From positions 310,001-374,000 of the forward strand of contig NZ_VAHO01000002.1 of NCBI RefSeq assembly GCF_005796225.1: 64,000 bases of DNA, read 5' to 3'. Position 1 is the stretch's first letter, and each line of letters begins with the position of its first letter. The DNA comes from Pseudarthrobacter sp. NamE5 (GTDB lineage Bacteria > Actinomycetota > Actinomycetes > Actinomycetales > Micrococcaceae). The position numbers and the translations under genes were made by a program. The notes beneath the pieces were generated by a model. It had not been told where the DNA came from. It did no database searches and worked only from the letters and a program-made list of their open reading frames with translations. Below are positions 26,819 to 36,139 of this stretch, one piece after another.

Positions 26819-27688
26819 TCATGCACCGGCGACAGGCAGCACCAGCAGGTAGCCGGTGGGCAGATCGCTGCTCCAGCGCCGCGGTTCACGGACCACGAAC
26901 TGCGTGGCCAACTCCTCCGGGGAGAGGAGGCTGTTCGGCGCGGGCGAGGGCCCCCATTGCCCGCTGCCGTGCGGGTAGAGCGGATCCAGGACGCGGACGC
27001 CGGTAACCGAGAACTCCTGGAACTGGGCAGGATTACCGACTGATTCGAACCCGTTCATCACCCAGGCATGGCGGCCCCTCCACATGACCAGGCCCACGGG
27101 ACGGCCCGTCTCGGAAATGGCGCGCGCCGCGGTCTGCAGGGCGTCCCCGTAGTCCGGGATACTGACCACCTTGTACGGCCCCATGCCGGCCTCGGTCAGC
27201 ACCTGCGCCCACCCCAGCGGGTTGGCTCCGTTGAACGAGTTGGACGACCGCGCCCTGGCCATCTCCCACAGTTCGCTTTGCTGGGCGGGATCGGCCCAGG
27301 TGGCGCCGCCGGTATCGTCGATGAGATTATGGGCCATCTGGATGCTCGCCGCCACGCACCAGTCGAAGGTGTACTGCGGAACGAAGTCCCCCTCCTGGTA
27401 GAGGTTGAGGGCAAAGGGCTGGGGCACCGGAGGTGGCGCGGGTGCCGGCGGCGTAGGAACGGGTGTGGCGGTGAGCGCCGGAGCCGGCGTCGGGATATGT
27501 GTTGGAACGGTGGCCGGGACGGACGTGGCCTTCCCGGAAGCAGCCGGGGCAGAAGACGCGGGGCTTACCTGGCCGGTGGCAGTCGGGCCGTTGGCAGCCT
27601 GGTCCAGGCCCACCACCGGCGAACAGCCGGTAAGGAGGGCCGCCAGGACTGCGAGCGAAGCCTGAACACGTCGGGGGGCACCGGGCAT
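26819..27688 (-). CDS. Secreted lipoprotein with C39-like papain-fold domain
   Basis: 289 residues. The signal peptide ends in the lipobox LLTGC (Cys22), so the protein should be lipid-anchored outside the membrane. An 80-residue Pro/Thr/Ala-rich linker follows. The globular domain has FDWCVAASIQMAHN with a likely nucleophile Cys and RHAWVMNGF with His, the pattern of C39-like peptidases. The substrate is unknown. TAGACT lies five bases upstream of the ATG, close to a leaderless arrangement. The gene precedes the ABC ATPase by some 57 bases on the same strand. Confidence 0.75.
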   Translation of the reverse strand: MPGAPRRVQASLAVLAALLTGCSPVVGLDQAANGPTATGQVSPASSAPAASGKATSVPATVPTHIPTPAPALTATPVPTPPAPAPPPVPQPFALNLYQEGDFVPQYTFDWCVAASIQMAHNLIDDTGGATWADPAQQSELWEMARARSSNSFNGANPLGWAQVLTEAGMGPYKVVSIPDYGDALQTAARAISETGRPVGLVMWRGRHAWVMNGFESVGNPAQFQEFSVTGVRVLDPLYPHGSGQWGPSPAPNSLLSPEELATQFVVREPRRWSSDLPTGYLLVLPVAGA

Positions 27689-27770
27689 GCTTCAGTCTAG
27701 CGCGGCGGGGTGGCCGGTCCTCCAGCGTCAGTGCCCCGCAATGAATTAAGGGGACCCCTCCCCCGCTGAC

Positions 27771-27776
27771 TAAGAT
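27771..27776 (+). promoter_or_regulatory. -10 element, leaderless start of serB
   Basis: TAAGAT, then seven bases, then ATG 27784. No Shine-Dalgarno is seen before the start. Confidence 0.55.
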
Positions 27777-27783
27777 TGCAGGC

Positions 27784-28677
27784 ATGACTTCGAACGTGAC
27801 TGCGGTCAGCTACGGCCTGAACATAACTCCTTCCGGGCTGGAGCGGCTGCGTTCCGTTCTCACCGGGAACGGCGCCGAACTGCTGTCCGAGACCAGCCAC
27901 GGTGACAGCCGCTACCAGGTGCAGGTTGCACAGGTCAGCCTCCCGGACGCGACTGCCGCCGGCCTCGCAGGCCTGCGCCGCGCGGTCGCGCATGCATCCA
28001 TCAGCGGTTTCGACACCGCACTCGTCCCCGCCGAGCTCCGTTCCGCCGGGCGGAAAATGCTGATCATGGACGTCGACTCCACGCTGATCCAGCAGGAAGT
28101 CATCGAACTTCTCGCTGCGTATGCCGGGAAGTTCGAAGAAGTAGCGGCCGTCACTGAGGCCGCCATGCGCGGTGAACTGGACTTCACCCAAAGCCTCCAC
28201 GCACGTGTTGCGGTGCTGGCGGGGCTGCCGGCCGACGTCGTCCGTTCCGTGCGTGAGGAAGTGAAGCTGAGCCTGGGCGCGGCGGACCTGGTGGCCGCCT
28301 TCAAGGCAGCGGGACACGTGGTGGCCGTGGTGTCCGGCGGGTTCAACCAGATCCTGGAGCCGATTGCCGATGAGCTGGGCCTGGACCACTGGCAGGCCAA
28401 CGAACTGGAGATTGTGGACGGCGTGTTGACCGGCAAGGTCCTGGGGGCAGTGGTTGACCGGGCAGCTAAAGAGAAGTTCCTGCGGGAATGGGCGGCCGCC
28501 GAGGGGATCGCTTTGGAGCACACCGTTGCCGTGGGCGACGGCGCCAATGACCTTGACATGCTCGGTGCCGCCGGGATCGGCGTGGCGTTCAATGCCAAGC
28601 CGGCGGTGCGGGCAGTGGCCGACGCCGCCATCAACATGCCGTACCTGGACGCCGTCCGGCACATCGCCGGCGTCTGA
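27784..28677 (+). CDS. serB: Phosphoserine phosphatase
   Basis: 297 residues. The HAD motif I is DVDSTLIQQEV with nucleophile Asp96 and acid Asp98. Motif II is the Ser in VVSGGFNQI, and motif IV is VGDGANDLDML. About 90 residues precede the HAD domain, as in bacterial SerB proteins with a regulatory N-terminus. It hydrolyses phosphoserine, the last step of serine synthesis. Transcribed alone from a leaderless promoter and followed by a hairpin. Confidence 0.93.
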   Translation: MTSNVTAVSYGLNITPSGLERLRSVLTGNGAELLSETSHGDSRYQVQVAQVSLPDATAAGLAGLRRAVAHASISGFDTALVPAELRSAGRKMLIMDVDSTLIQQEVIELLAAYAGKFEEVAAVTEAAMRGELDFTQSLHARVAVLAGLPADVVRSVREEVKLSLGAADLVAAFKAAGHVVAVVSGGFNQILEPIADELGLDHWQANELEIVDGVLTGKVLGAVVDRAAKEKFLREWAAAEGIALEHTVAVGDGANDLDMLGAAGIGVAFNAKPAVRAVADAAINMPYLDAVRHIAGV

Positions 28678-28704
28678 GGCTCTGACTCTTTAACTGCGAA
28701 ATGA

Positions 28705-28745
28705 CAGTTCGCGGCAGGCTCCGTAGGGAACACTGCCGCGAACTG
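28705..28745. terminator. Bidirectional hairpin between serB and the convergent SDR gene
   Basis: CAGTTCGCGGCAG (28705-28717) pairs perfectly with 28733-28745 around a 15-base loop, between two convergent stop codons. There is no U-run. Confidence 0.65.
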
Positions 28746-28762
28746 CCACCCCGGGTGGGAGC

Positions 28763-29527
28763 CTAGCTCGCCGGCTGGCCCGCGCCTTTGCCGAAGTAGT
28801 CTGCGCCGCCGGCGTACTCAGTGTGGCCGGATTCGACGTCGGCGGTGACCATACTGGACACCACCTCAGCGAACTCCTCCACCGAGTACAGCTTTCCGGC
28901 TTCAGCCCGGCGCGCCTCGATGGCACCGGGGGCTGAGCGGTCCAGCAGCGTTGCGGTGACGGTGCCCTCGATCATGTCGCCGGACACGACCACCAGGGTG
29001 ATGCCCTTTTCGGCGAGGCTGGGGATAAGTTCGCGCAGTGCGTCTTCCCCGGCACGCTTGCTGCGGGCCACGGGCTCGTAGGCCTCCATGGTGGGTACGG
29101 TGTTGATGAAGTGTGCTTGGTGGCTGGTCACGAACACCACGCGGGAGCCTTCCTGCATCAGGGGCACGGCCGCGTTGAGCATGTTGATCTGGGCGTCGCG
29201 GTTCAGCTTGAGGGCGTAGTCCTCGCCCATGCCGGTCTCCATGCCGCCGGAGGCGTTCAGCACCAGGATGTCCAGGGAACCGAAGTTTTCCATCGCGGCA
29301 CTGGCCAGGGCCTGCACGCCTTCCTGGCTGGTGAGGTCGGCGCCCACGGCCACTGCCCGGCCGCCGTCGGCCTCGATGCCCTGTACCACCTTGTTGGCAC
29401 GCGGAGCCTTCTGGCGGTAGTTGACTACGACGGCGGCGCCCTCCTTGGCGAGGTTCTTCGCCACCTCCGCGCCGATGCCGCGCGAAGATCCTGTCACGAT
29501 GGCGGTCTTGTTATCCAGCAGTCCCAT
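28763..29527 (-). CDS. SDR-family oxidoreductase with atypical active-site spacing
   Basis: 254 residues, classical SDR size. The cofactor motif TGSSRGIG and the loop LVLNASGG are present. In the active-site region the sequence is AYEPVARSKRAGED: Tyr and Lys are separated by six residues instead of three. This pattern may be subfamily-specific, with a shifted helix or a different catalytic Lys. The substrate is unknown. AAAGGAG lies just upstream of the ATG. It has its own gene unit, 127 bases from the following FabG. Confidence 0.82.
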   Translation of the reverse strand: MGLLDNKTAIVTGSSRGIGAEVAKNLAKEGAAVVVNYRQKAPRANKVVQGIEADGGRAVAVGADLTSQEGVQALASAAMENFGSLDILVLNASGGMETGMGEDYALKLNRDAQINMLNAAVPLMQEGSRVVFVTSHQAHFINTVPTMEAYEPVARSKRAGEDALRELIPSLAEKGITLVVVSGDMIEGTVTATLLDRSAPGAIEARRAEAGKLYSVEEFAEVVSSMVTADVESGHTEYAGGADYFGKGAGQPAS

Positions 29528-29653
29528 GCGGGCTCCTTTTGTCTGAAACGTCTAAATCGCTGATGCTCTGCAGTCCATCATGCCAGCGGCGCCGGGCATT
29601 TCCCTTGTGTGACCTACACAAAGAAGCGGCCCCCTGCTAGTTTGCCGGCGGGG

Positions 29654-30448
<795 letters not shown>

Positions 30449-30532
30449 TTAGCCGCAGGGCCCGGCCGGGTTTGGGTGCCACTGCCGATGGTGAGAGAAT
30501 TAACGTAAGCCTTTGGAGCGTGATCAATCACC

Positions 30533-30967
30533 GTGACCCTTGAAAACCATGCGGGACAGTCCGCGCCTGGAGAACCCGGCCGGTTCTCCGGCGATCCGGA
30601 AGTCCACAGCATCACGGATGCTGCGGGAGCGCATTCCGAGGATATGCGCCAGCGCATGATCAAGTACGCGCTGGCCATGGGAATCCGCATGGTGTGCCTG
30701 GTGCTGATTTTTGTGGTGGACGGGTGGTTCAAGATCATCGCGGTGGCCGGAGCGGTTTTCCTGCCCTGGATTGCGGTGGTCATAGCCAACGGGAATGACA
30801 AGGCTGAGGGACACAGCGACGCCCTGTTGGATTCTGCGCCCCTGGCGGAGATTGAGAGTCCCCCGGCTCCTTCCGCCGAGGAGGAAGTCGGCAGCGAGAT
30901 TCTTCAGGGCGAGCTGGTACTTGAGGACGACGACGAAACACCGGGACAGGAGCGGAGGGCATCTTGA
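30533..30967 (+). CDS. DUF3099 small membrane protein
   Basis: 144 residues starting at GTG with GGAG upstream. A soluble N-terminal 45 residues (SITDAAGAHSEDM is the DUF3099 signature) precede two closely spaced membrane segments (residues about 45-85), then an acidic tail. Function unknown. It is first in an operon with the Cys/His protein and SURF1: its stop overlaps the next start by four bases (TTGA). The context suggests a link to respiratory oxidase biogenesis (inference). Confidence 0.8.
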   Translation: MTLENHAGQSAPGEPGRFSGDPEVHSITDAAGAHSEDMRQRMIKYALAMGIRMVCLVLIFVVDGWFKIIAVAGAVFLPWIAVVIANGNDKAEGHSDALLDSAPLAEIESPPAPSAEEEVGSEILQGELVLEDDDETPGQERRAS

Positions 30968-31230
30968 GCATTTTTGACTTCGCTGCGGGCACTGACCCAG
31001 CGATGGCTGAGGACGCGGCGGTCTGCTCCCGCAAAGCTTGTCGTGCCCGGGCGTCCTGGCAGGTCCTCTGGAACAATCCGAAGATCCACTCCCCCGAGCG
31101 CCGCAAAATCTGGCTGGCCTGCGCCGACCACCGTGAGTGGCTGGAGGATTACCTGCAGACCCGCGGGCTGTGGAAGGAAACACTGCCCCTTGAGGACCGC
31201 GCGGCGGGCGTTTTGGAGCAGGACAGCTGA
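30964..31230 (+). CDS. Small Cys/His protein linked to SURF1, possible metal binder
   Basis: 88 residues, start TTG overlapping the previous stop. Cys21-x4-Cys26 and Cys53-x2-His56 make a plausible zinc or copper site around a conserved WQVLWNNPKIHSPERRK core. Some databases label relatives 'acetone carboxylase', which this size cannot support. No signal peptide or membrane segment. The SURF1 ATG follows its TGA with no gap. A role as cytosolic metal-handling or regulatory partner in cytochrome oxidase assembly is inferred from this coupling only. Confidence 0.75.
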   Translation: MSIFDFAAGTDPAMAEDAAVCSRKACRARASWQVLWNNPKIHSPERRKIWLACADHREWLEDYLQTRGLWKETLPLEDRAAGVLEQDS

Positions 31231-32112
31231 ATGTACCGTTTCCTCTTTTCCAGCAAGTGGCTGGGTTATCTCCTGCTGGCTGCCATCTTCGCCTCCGCCT
31301 GCGTGTTCCTGGGCCGCTGGCAGATGGACCGGCGCGCGGAGACGCTCGCTGAAATTAACCGGGTGGTCACCAACTACTCGGCAACACCCATCGCGTTCAC
31401 TGATGCCAGGGAGCAGTTCGACAGGCTGGACCCGGCCATGGAGTGGACGCAGGTGGAGCTAAAGGGCTCGTATCTGGTGGACGGCCAGCGGGTTGTACGG
31501 AACCGCCCCATGAATGGCCAGCCGGGCTACGAAGTGGTGGTCCCGTTCCGCCTGACCACCGGGGAGACCGTAGTCATCGACCGCGGCTGGCTGCCCATCG
31601 GCAACAAGAACCCGGGCAGCCCGGATTCGGTGCCGGAACCGCCCCCAGGCGAGGTCACCGCCGTCGTCCGTCTGAAGCATCCCGAACCCGAACTGCAGCG
31701 AAGCGCACCCGAAGGACAGCTGGCGTCCATCGACCTCGCCGCCTACTCCGCACAGCTCGGGTACCCCCTGCTGACAGGGGCCTACGGCCAGCTTGCATCG
31801 GAGACGCCCCCGGCGGCCGAGATGCCGTTCCCCTTCCCGAAGCCCTCCACGGAGGAGGGAACGCACCTGTCCTACTCGCTGCAGTGGTTCGCCTTCGGCG
31901 TCCTGATGTTCGTGGGGTTCGGATACGCTGCGCGGCAGCAGGCGCGCAACGCCGCCATCGATGCCGAGGACGAGAACGACGACGACCCGGCAGAGGGTGC
32001 GGGCCATTCCGCTGCCGCGGCAGCACGCCGCCGTCCGCCCGCCCCGCGGAAGCGCAGGAAGGCGACGTCCGAGGAAGAGGAAGACGCCCTCCTGGACGCG
32101 CAGGGCTACTGA
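31231..32112 (+). CDS. SURF1-family cytochrome oxidase assembly protein
   Basis: 293 residues. One membrane segment near residues 10-30 (LGYLLLAAIFASACVFLGRWQ) and a second near 210-230 bracket the extracytoplasmic SURF1 domain. Family signatures are GRWQMDRR near the N-terminus and IDRGWLP in the middle. SURF1 aids insertion of heme A into the aa3-type oxidase. A 60-residue acidic then Arg/Ala-rich cytoplasmic tail is beyond the core family. It is the third gene of its operon, with ATG immediately after a stop. Confidence 0.92.
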   Translation: MYRFLFSSKWLGYLLLAAIFASACVFLGRWQMDRRAETLAEINRVVTNYSATPIAFTDAREQFDRLDPAMEWTQVELKGSYLVDGQRVVRNRPMNGQPGYEVVVPFRLTTGETVVIDRGWLPIGNKNPGSPDSVPEPPPGEVTAVVRLKHPEPELQRSAPEGQLASIDLAAYSAQLGYPLLTGAYGQLASETPPAAEMPFPFPKPSTEEGTHLSYSLQWFAFGVLMFVGFGYAARQQARNAAIDAEDENDDDPAEGAGHSAAAAARRRPPAPRKRRKATSEEEEDALLDAQGY

Positions 32113-32162
32113 GCCTTGACGGGATACGACGGCGGCCCTGTGGGGCGCGTGCGTTCTGCGGA

Positions 32163-32190
32163 GGCAACCCAGCCGGCTCCGTAGGTTGCC
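32163..32190. terminator. Short hairpin between SURF1 and the convergent ABC-F gene
   Basis: GGCAACC (32163-32169) and GGTTGCC (32184-32190) with a 14-base loop lie between the convergent stops. The stem is weak and its role as terminator is tentative. Confidence 0.4.
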
Positions 32191-32192
32191 AG

Positions 32193-33791
32193 CTAAGCCA
32201 GCGTGATCAGGTCCAGGTAGTCCTCGTTCCACAGGTCCTCGACGCCGTCGGGCAGCAGGACGACGCGCTCGGGGTTGAGGGCCTCGACGGCGCCTTCGTC
32301 GTGGCTGACCAGGACGACGGCGCCCGTGTAGTTCCGCAGGGCGCCGAGGATTTCCGCGCGGCTGGCGGGGTCCAGGTTGTTGGTGGGCTCATCCAGTAGC
32401 AGGACGTTGGCGCTGGACGCCACGATGGTGGCCAGGGCGAGGCGGGTCTTCTCGCCGCCGGAGAGCACGCCGGCGGGCTTGTCCACGTCGTCACCGGAAA
32501 ACAGGAACGAGCCCAGGATGCCGCGCACCTCCGCGTCCTTCATGTCCGGCGCGGCGGAGCGCATGTTCTCAAGAACTGTACGGTCAACGTCGAGCGTTTC
32601 GTGTTCCTGCGCGTAGTAGCCCACCTTCAGGCCGTGGCCGGCAATGACGTCACCGGTGTCAGGCTGGTCCACGCCTGCGAGCATCCGCAAAAGGGTGGTT
32701 TTGCCGGCGCCGTTGAGGCCGAGGATGACCACCTTGGAGCCGCGGTCGATAGCCAGATCCACGTCCGTGAAGATTTCCAGCGAGCCGTAGGACTTGCTGA
32801 GGCCTTCCGCGGTGAGCGGGGTCTTGCCGCAGGGAGACGGATCCGGGAAACGGAGCGCGGCCACGCGGTCCTGCTCACGGACGGCTTCAAGTCCGCTGAG
32901 CAGGCGTTCAGCGCGCTTGGCCATGTTCTGCGCTGCGACGGCCTTGGTGGCCTTGGCGCGCATCTTGTTCGCTTGGTCGAACAGGACCTGGGCCTTCTTT
33001 TCGGCGTTGGCACGTTCCCGCTTCCTGGCCCGCTCGTCGGTCTCGCGCTGCGTGAGGTAACGCTTCCAGTCCATATTGTAGAAGTCGATTTGGGCGCGGT
33101 TGGCGTCCAACAGGAACACCTTGTTCACGGTGGCTTCGAGCAGCTCGGTGTCGTGGCTGATTACGATCAGGCCGCCCTGGTGGTTTTTCAGGAAGTCCCG
33201 CAACCAGGCGATCGAGTCGGCGTCGAGGTGGTTGGTGGGTTCGTCGAGGAGCATCGTTTCGGCATCTGAGTAAAGGATGCGGGCCAGCTCGACGCGGCGC
33301 CGCTGTCCGCCGGACAGGGTCTTGAGCGGCTGGTTCAGCAGACGGTCCGGCAGTGCGAGGTTGGAGCAGATCGCTGCGGCCTCGGCCTCGGCAGCGTAAC
33401 CGCCGGCGGCGAGGAACTCCGACTCAAGCCGGTCATAGCGGTTCATCGCTTTGCGCTGGACAGCAGCATCCTCGCTGGCCATTTCTTCATGGGCCACGCG
33501 GAGTTTCCCGACAGCGATGTCCAGGCCCCGGACGGACAGGATCCGGTCCCGTGCCAACTGCTCCATGTCCGGAGTGCGCGGGTCCTGGGGCAGGTAGCCG
33601 ATCTCGCCGCTGCGGGTCACCTTGCCGGCGGCGGGCAGGCCCTCCCCTGCCAGGACGCGGGTCAGGGTGGTCTTGCCGGCGCCGTTGCGGCCCACGAGAC
33701 CGATTTTGTCTCCCTTATCGATGCGGAAACTCACCTGATCCATCAGGAGCCGGGCGCCGGCACGCAGTTCTAGATCCTGGACAGTAATCAC
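32193..33791 (-). CDS. ABC-F family ribosome-associated ATPase
   Basis: 532 residues with two ABC domains and no membrane part. First domain: Walker A VGRNGAGKTT, signature LSGGQRRRVELARIL, Walker B MLLDEPTNHLD. Second domain: LGLNGAGKTT, LSGGEKTRLALA, VLLLDEPTNNLD. A charged helical linker (residues about 240-320) is the P-site tRNA-interaction motif typical of ABC-F. Translation factor or ribosome protection is the family role. Start GTG with AAAGG about eleven bases upstream. Confidence 0.93.
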   Translation of the reverse strand: MITVQDLELRAGARLLMDQVSFRIDKGDKIGLVGRNGAGKTTLTRVLAGEGLPAAGKVTRSGEIGYLPQDPRTPDMEQLARDRILSVRGLDIAVGKLRVAHEEMASEDAAVQRKAMNRYDRLESEFLAAGGYAAEAEAAAICSNLALPDRLLNQPLKTLSGGQRRRVELARILYSDAETMLLDEPTNHLDADSIAWLRDFLKNHQGGLIVISHDTELLEATVNKVFLLDANRAQIDFYNMDWKRYLTQRETDERARKRERANAEKKAQVLFDQANKMRAKATKAVAAQNMAKRAERLLSGLEAVREQDRVAALRFPDPSPCGKTPLTAEGLSKSYGSLEIFTDVDLAIDRGSKVVILGLNGAGKTTLLRMLAGVDQPDTGDVIAGHGLKVGYYAQEHETLDVDRTVLENMRSAAPDMKDAEVRGILGSFLFSGDDVDKPAGVLSGGEKTRLALATIVASSANVLLLDEPTNNLDPASRAEILGALRNYTGAVVLVSHDEGAVEALNPERVVLLPDGVEDLWNEDYLDLITLA

Positions 33792-33988
33792 AGCAGGTAA
33801 GGCCTTTCACAACAGGGAACGCCGCAGCCCGCACACGAGGTTGGGAGGGAGCCGGGGCAGAGATGGCCGGAGAACGGCCCATACAAGTCTACCGGCTGGG
33901 ACCATCCGCGGATAACCGTCGGGTTCAGGATGCGGGCGGTGGGCGGACATCTGCCCCTCGACTACGCGGGATCCGCGACGTGTTCCGT

Positions 33989-33994
33989 TAGCGT
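33989..33994 (+). promoter_or_regulatory. -10 element, leaderless start of hydrolase gene
   Basis: TAGCGT, six bases, then ATG 34001. The 33792-34000 gap holds no other feature I can support. Confidence 0.45.
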
Positions 33995-34000
33995 GGGGAC

Positions 34001-34810
34001 ATGACGGTGACCCACGGCCCTGCGCGCAGTTTTCTCATCCAAACCGGGCCCGAAGTCACGATCAACTGCTATGCACTGGGACCAGCTGAAGCATCTCCCG
34101 TCGTCATTTTGCACGGGCTGGCCGGAAGCGCACGGGAATTCATCGAGACTGCGCGCGCCTTGCCGGAATTCCAGACCGTCCTCGTCGAGCTTCGCGGCCA
34201 CGGCGGAAGCACCACCCGCCCGGGTGACCTTTCCCGCGAAGCCTTCGTTGCCGACGTCGTTCGCGTCACTGAGACAGTCGTGAGCGCGCCCGTAACACTG
34301 GTTGGACAATCCATGGGCGGCCACACTGCCATGCTCGTGGCGGCAGCGCGTCCTGACCTCGTCTCCAGGCTGGTCCTGCTCGAATCCGGCGCCGGAGGCG
34401 GCAACGAAGCTGGGAACGATCGTATGGGTGACTACTTCCGGTCCTGGCCCCTGCCCTTTCCAGACCGCGCGGCCGCCCGGGCTTTCCTGGGAGATGCTCC
34501 TCTGGAACGGGCGTGGGTGGAGGACCTGGAGGAAAGACCGGACGGACTGTGGCCACGGTTTGAGCCCGACATCATGGTCGCCACAATGAATGCCATGGTT
34601 CCGTCCCGGTGGGATGAATGGGAGCGCATCACCGCCCCGGCGCTGGTGGTCTACGGAGAACACGGTATGTTCGCTGACGGGGACAGGTCCGAGTTCTGCG
34701 AGCGCGGCGTCGATGTCCAACGGGTGGACCTGGCGGGCGGCTCCCACGACAGCCATCTTGACGCTTTCGACTCCTGGATTGCCGCTCTACGAGGTTTCCT
34801 GCTGCCATGA
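34001..34810 (+). CDS. Alpha/beta hydrolase
   Basis: 269 residues. The nucleophile elbow is GQSMGGHTA with Ser about residue 103. The oxyanion loop is ILHGLAGSA. Asp and His are likely in the YGEHGMFADGD region and the late GGSHDSHLD. No signal peptide, so cytosolic. The substrate is unknown; size and motifs fit the general esterase/lyase hydrolase class. Next to a decayed patch that begins right after its stop. Confidence 0.85.
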   Translation: MTVTHGPARSFLIQTGPEVTINCYALGPAEASPVVILHGLAGSAREFIETARALPEFQTVLVELRGHGGSTTRPGDLSREAFVADVVRVTETVVSAPVTLVGQSMGGHTAMLVAAARPDLVSRLVLLESGAGGGNEAGNDRMGDYFRSWPLPFPDRAAARAFLGDAPLERAWVEDLEERPDGLWPRFEPDIMVATMNAMVPSRWDEWERITAPALVVYGEHGMFADGDRSEFCERGVDVQRVDLAGGSHDSHLDAFDSWIAALRGFLLP

Positions 34811-34861
34811 CCCGCCAACCGGATTCATACTGTCCCTTGAGCTCCGCGCCGCCGGATATCC

Positions 34862-35011
34862 CCGCCGCACGCCGACGGGCTGAAGCTCCGGTACCCGTAC
34901 TTCGGCGACGGCGAGGCGCAACTATGGGACGACGAGTTGACATATGCCGGAGAAGGCACAGTGCTCCGTACCCGGACGTACCAGTGGGCGCACCCCTTGT
35001 CGGAACCATCA
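34862..35011 (+). pseudogene. Remnant of a class I SAM-dependent methyltransferase (C-terminal piece)
   Basis: A start-less frame encodes LRYPYFGDG, LWDDELTYAG and TRTYQWAHPLSE. This resembles the C-terminal part of class I SAM methyltransferases, where a Tyr-rich strand is followed by a W-x-H-x-L-[SG]-E motif. The SAM-binding core is absent and the reading fades after TGILAV. I interpret it as the relic of a truncated gene. The family assignment rests on motif memory alone. Confidence 0.5.
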
Positions 35012-35029
35012 ACTCCGGAAACAGGAATC

Positions 35030-36081
35030 CTAGCTGTAATCAGCAGTGACTGTTCCGGTGGCTCCGTCAAGACGAATGAATCCACCATGAGGGAGAATCC
35101 ACTGGGGCCTGGTGTGCCCGAACGGTACCCCGACGCAGACAACCGCATCCGGATTGTAGGCAGCGATCTGTTCCACGATCACCTTGCCCTGTTCCGCGCG
35201 TAACTGGGCGCGCTCATCCGCTTCGGGCACCGCTTGCGCCAGGCTGCTCACAGGTGGCCGGGCCACCAACACGCCAGCCGCCGCTGCAAGGACCCCTCGC
35301 TCGCCCAAAGCCCGCACCCATCGCCTTACTTCCTCCGCCGTTGGGAGCTCCTCACTTGTTTCAAACAGCAGAACGGCCCCGTCGAGGGCGGTGACCGAAG
35401 GCATTCGGCCGGCCATGGCAATCTGGTCAATCACTTCCAGGCACCCGCCCCACGACCGGCCTTCGACAATCTTTTCCGGCCCGGACCACGTCCACGCTTC
35501 CGTCCTTTCGCGGACTCCGAACTCGTTCAGCGCCCGGGGGTCAGTCCAAGAGATGCCAAAATCCTCCGACTCTCCCGGATCAGTCACCTTAACGACTCCG
35601 CCCTCCAGCAGTGCGGCGCGCAGGGACGCCAGATGTACGCCGTCCACATGCGGCCCCGCTCCGAGGTGGACCTGGGTGGACCCGCCGTAGTAGCTCGGTA
35701 CCCCGAGACCCCACAGGAAGTTGTGCAAATTAGTGTTGTCGCTGTACCCAAGGAACGGTTTTGGATTCTCGGCAAGCACTTCGTCGTCAAGGTGCTTAAT
35801 CACTGTGACCTGGTCATCACCGCCGATTGTTGCCAGCACTGCCCGAATGCCCGGATCAGCAAACGCCGCAGTGATATCAGCAGCCCGGGCCTGGGCGCTT
35901 GCGCCGAGTTGTCGCGTCGTTGGGTACTCGACCGGAACTAACCCAGTAGTTTCCATCAGGCGCTTCATCGCCTGCTCGTGAACAGCCGGTGAAACTGCCG
36001 GTGCCGCGAATGCCGGGACAGGACCGCAACCCGGTCTCCGGCGATAGCCTTCGGCAGGACAGTGAATGTCTGTGACGTCAT
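35030..36081 (-). pseudogene. S66 (LD-carboxypeptidase-like) peptidase gene with a 1-base frameshift
   Basis: From ATG 36081 the frame reads LPKAIAGDRVAVLS, the S66 N-terminus, then runs to a premature stop. The correct continuation PAFAAPAVSPAVHEQAMKRL lies one frame over, joined at the CCC tract at 36015-36017 where one base is missing. Downstream the family is intact: LATIGGDDQ, GYSDNTNL with the catalytic Ser, and a C-terminal His region. S66 enzymes cleave LD-bonds in murein peptides or microcin C-like compounds. Either a real pseudogene or a sequencing error in a short C run. Confidence 0.8.
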
Positions 36082-36139
36082 CACCTCATTAGACCAGCCT
36101 TGGTGCCCTGCCCTTGCTCGAATCCAGAGCAGTGGCGGC

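Noticed and set aside
33792..34000. Possible regulatory RNA in the gap between ABC-F and the hydrolase
   Set aside because: I found only very short inverted repeats and no riboswitch-like core.
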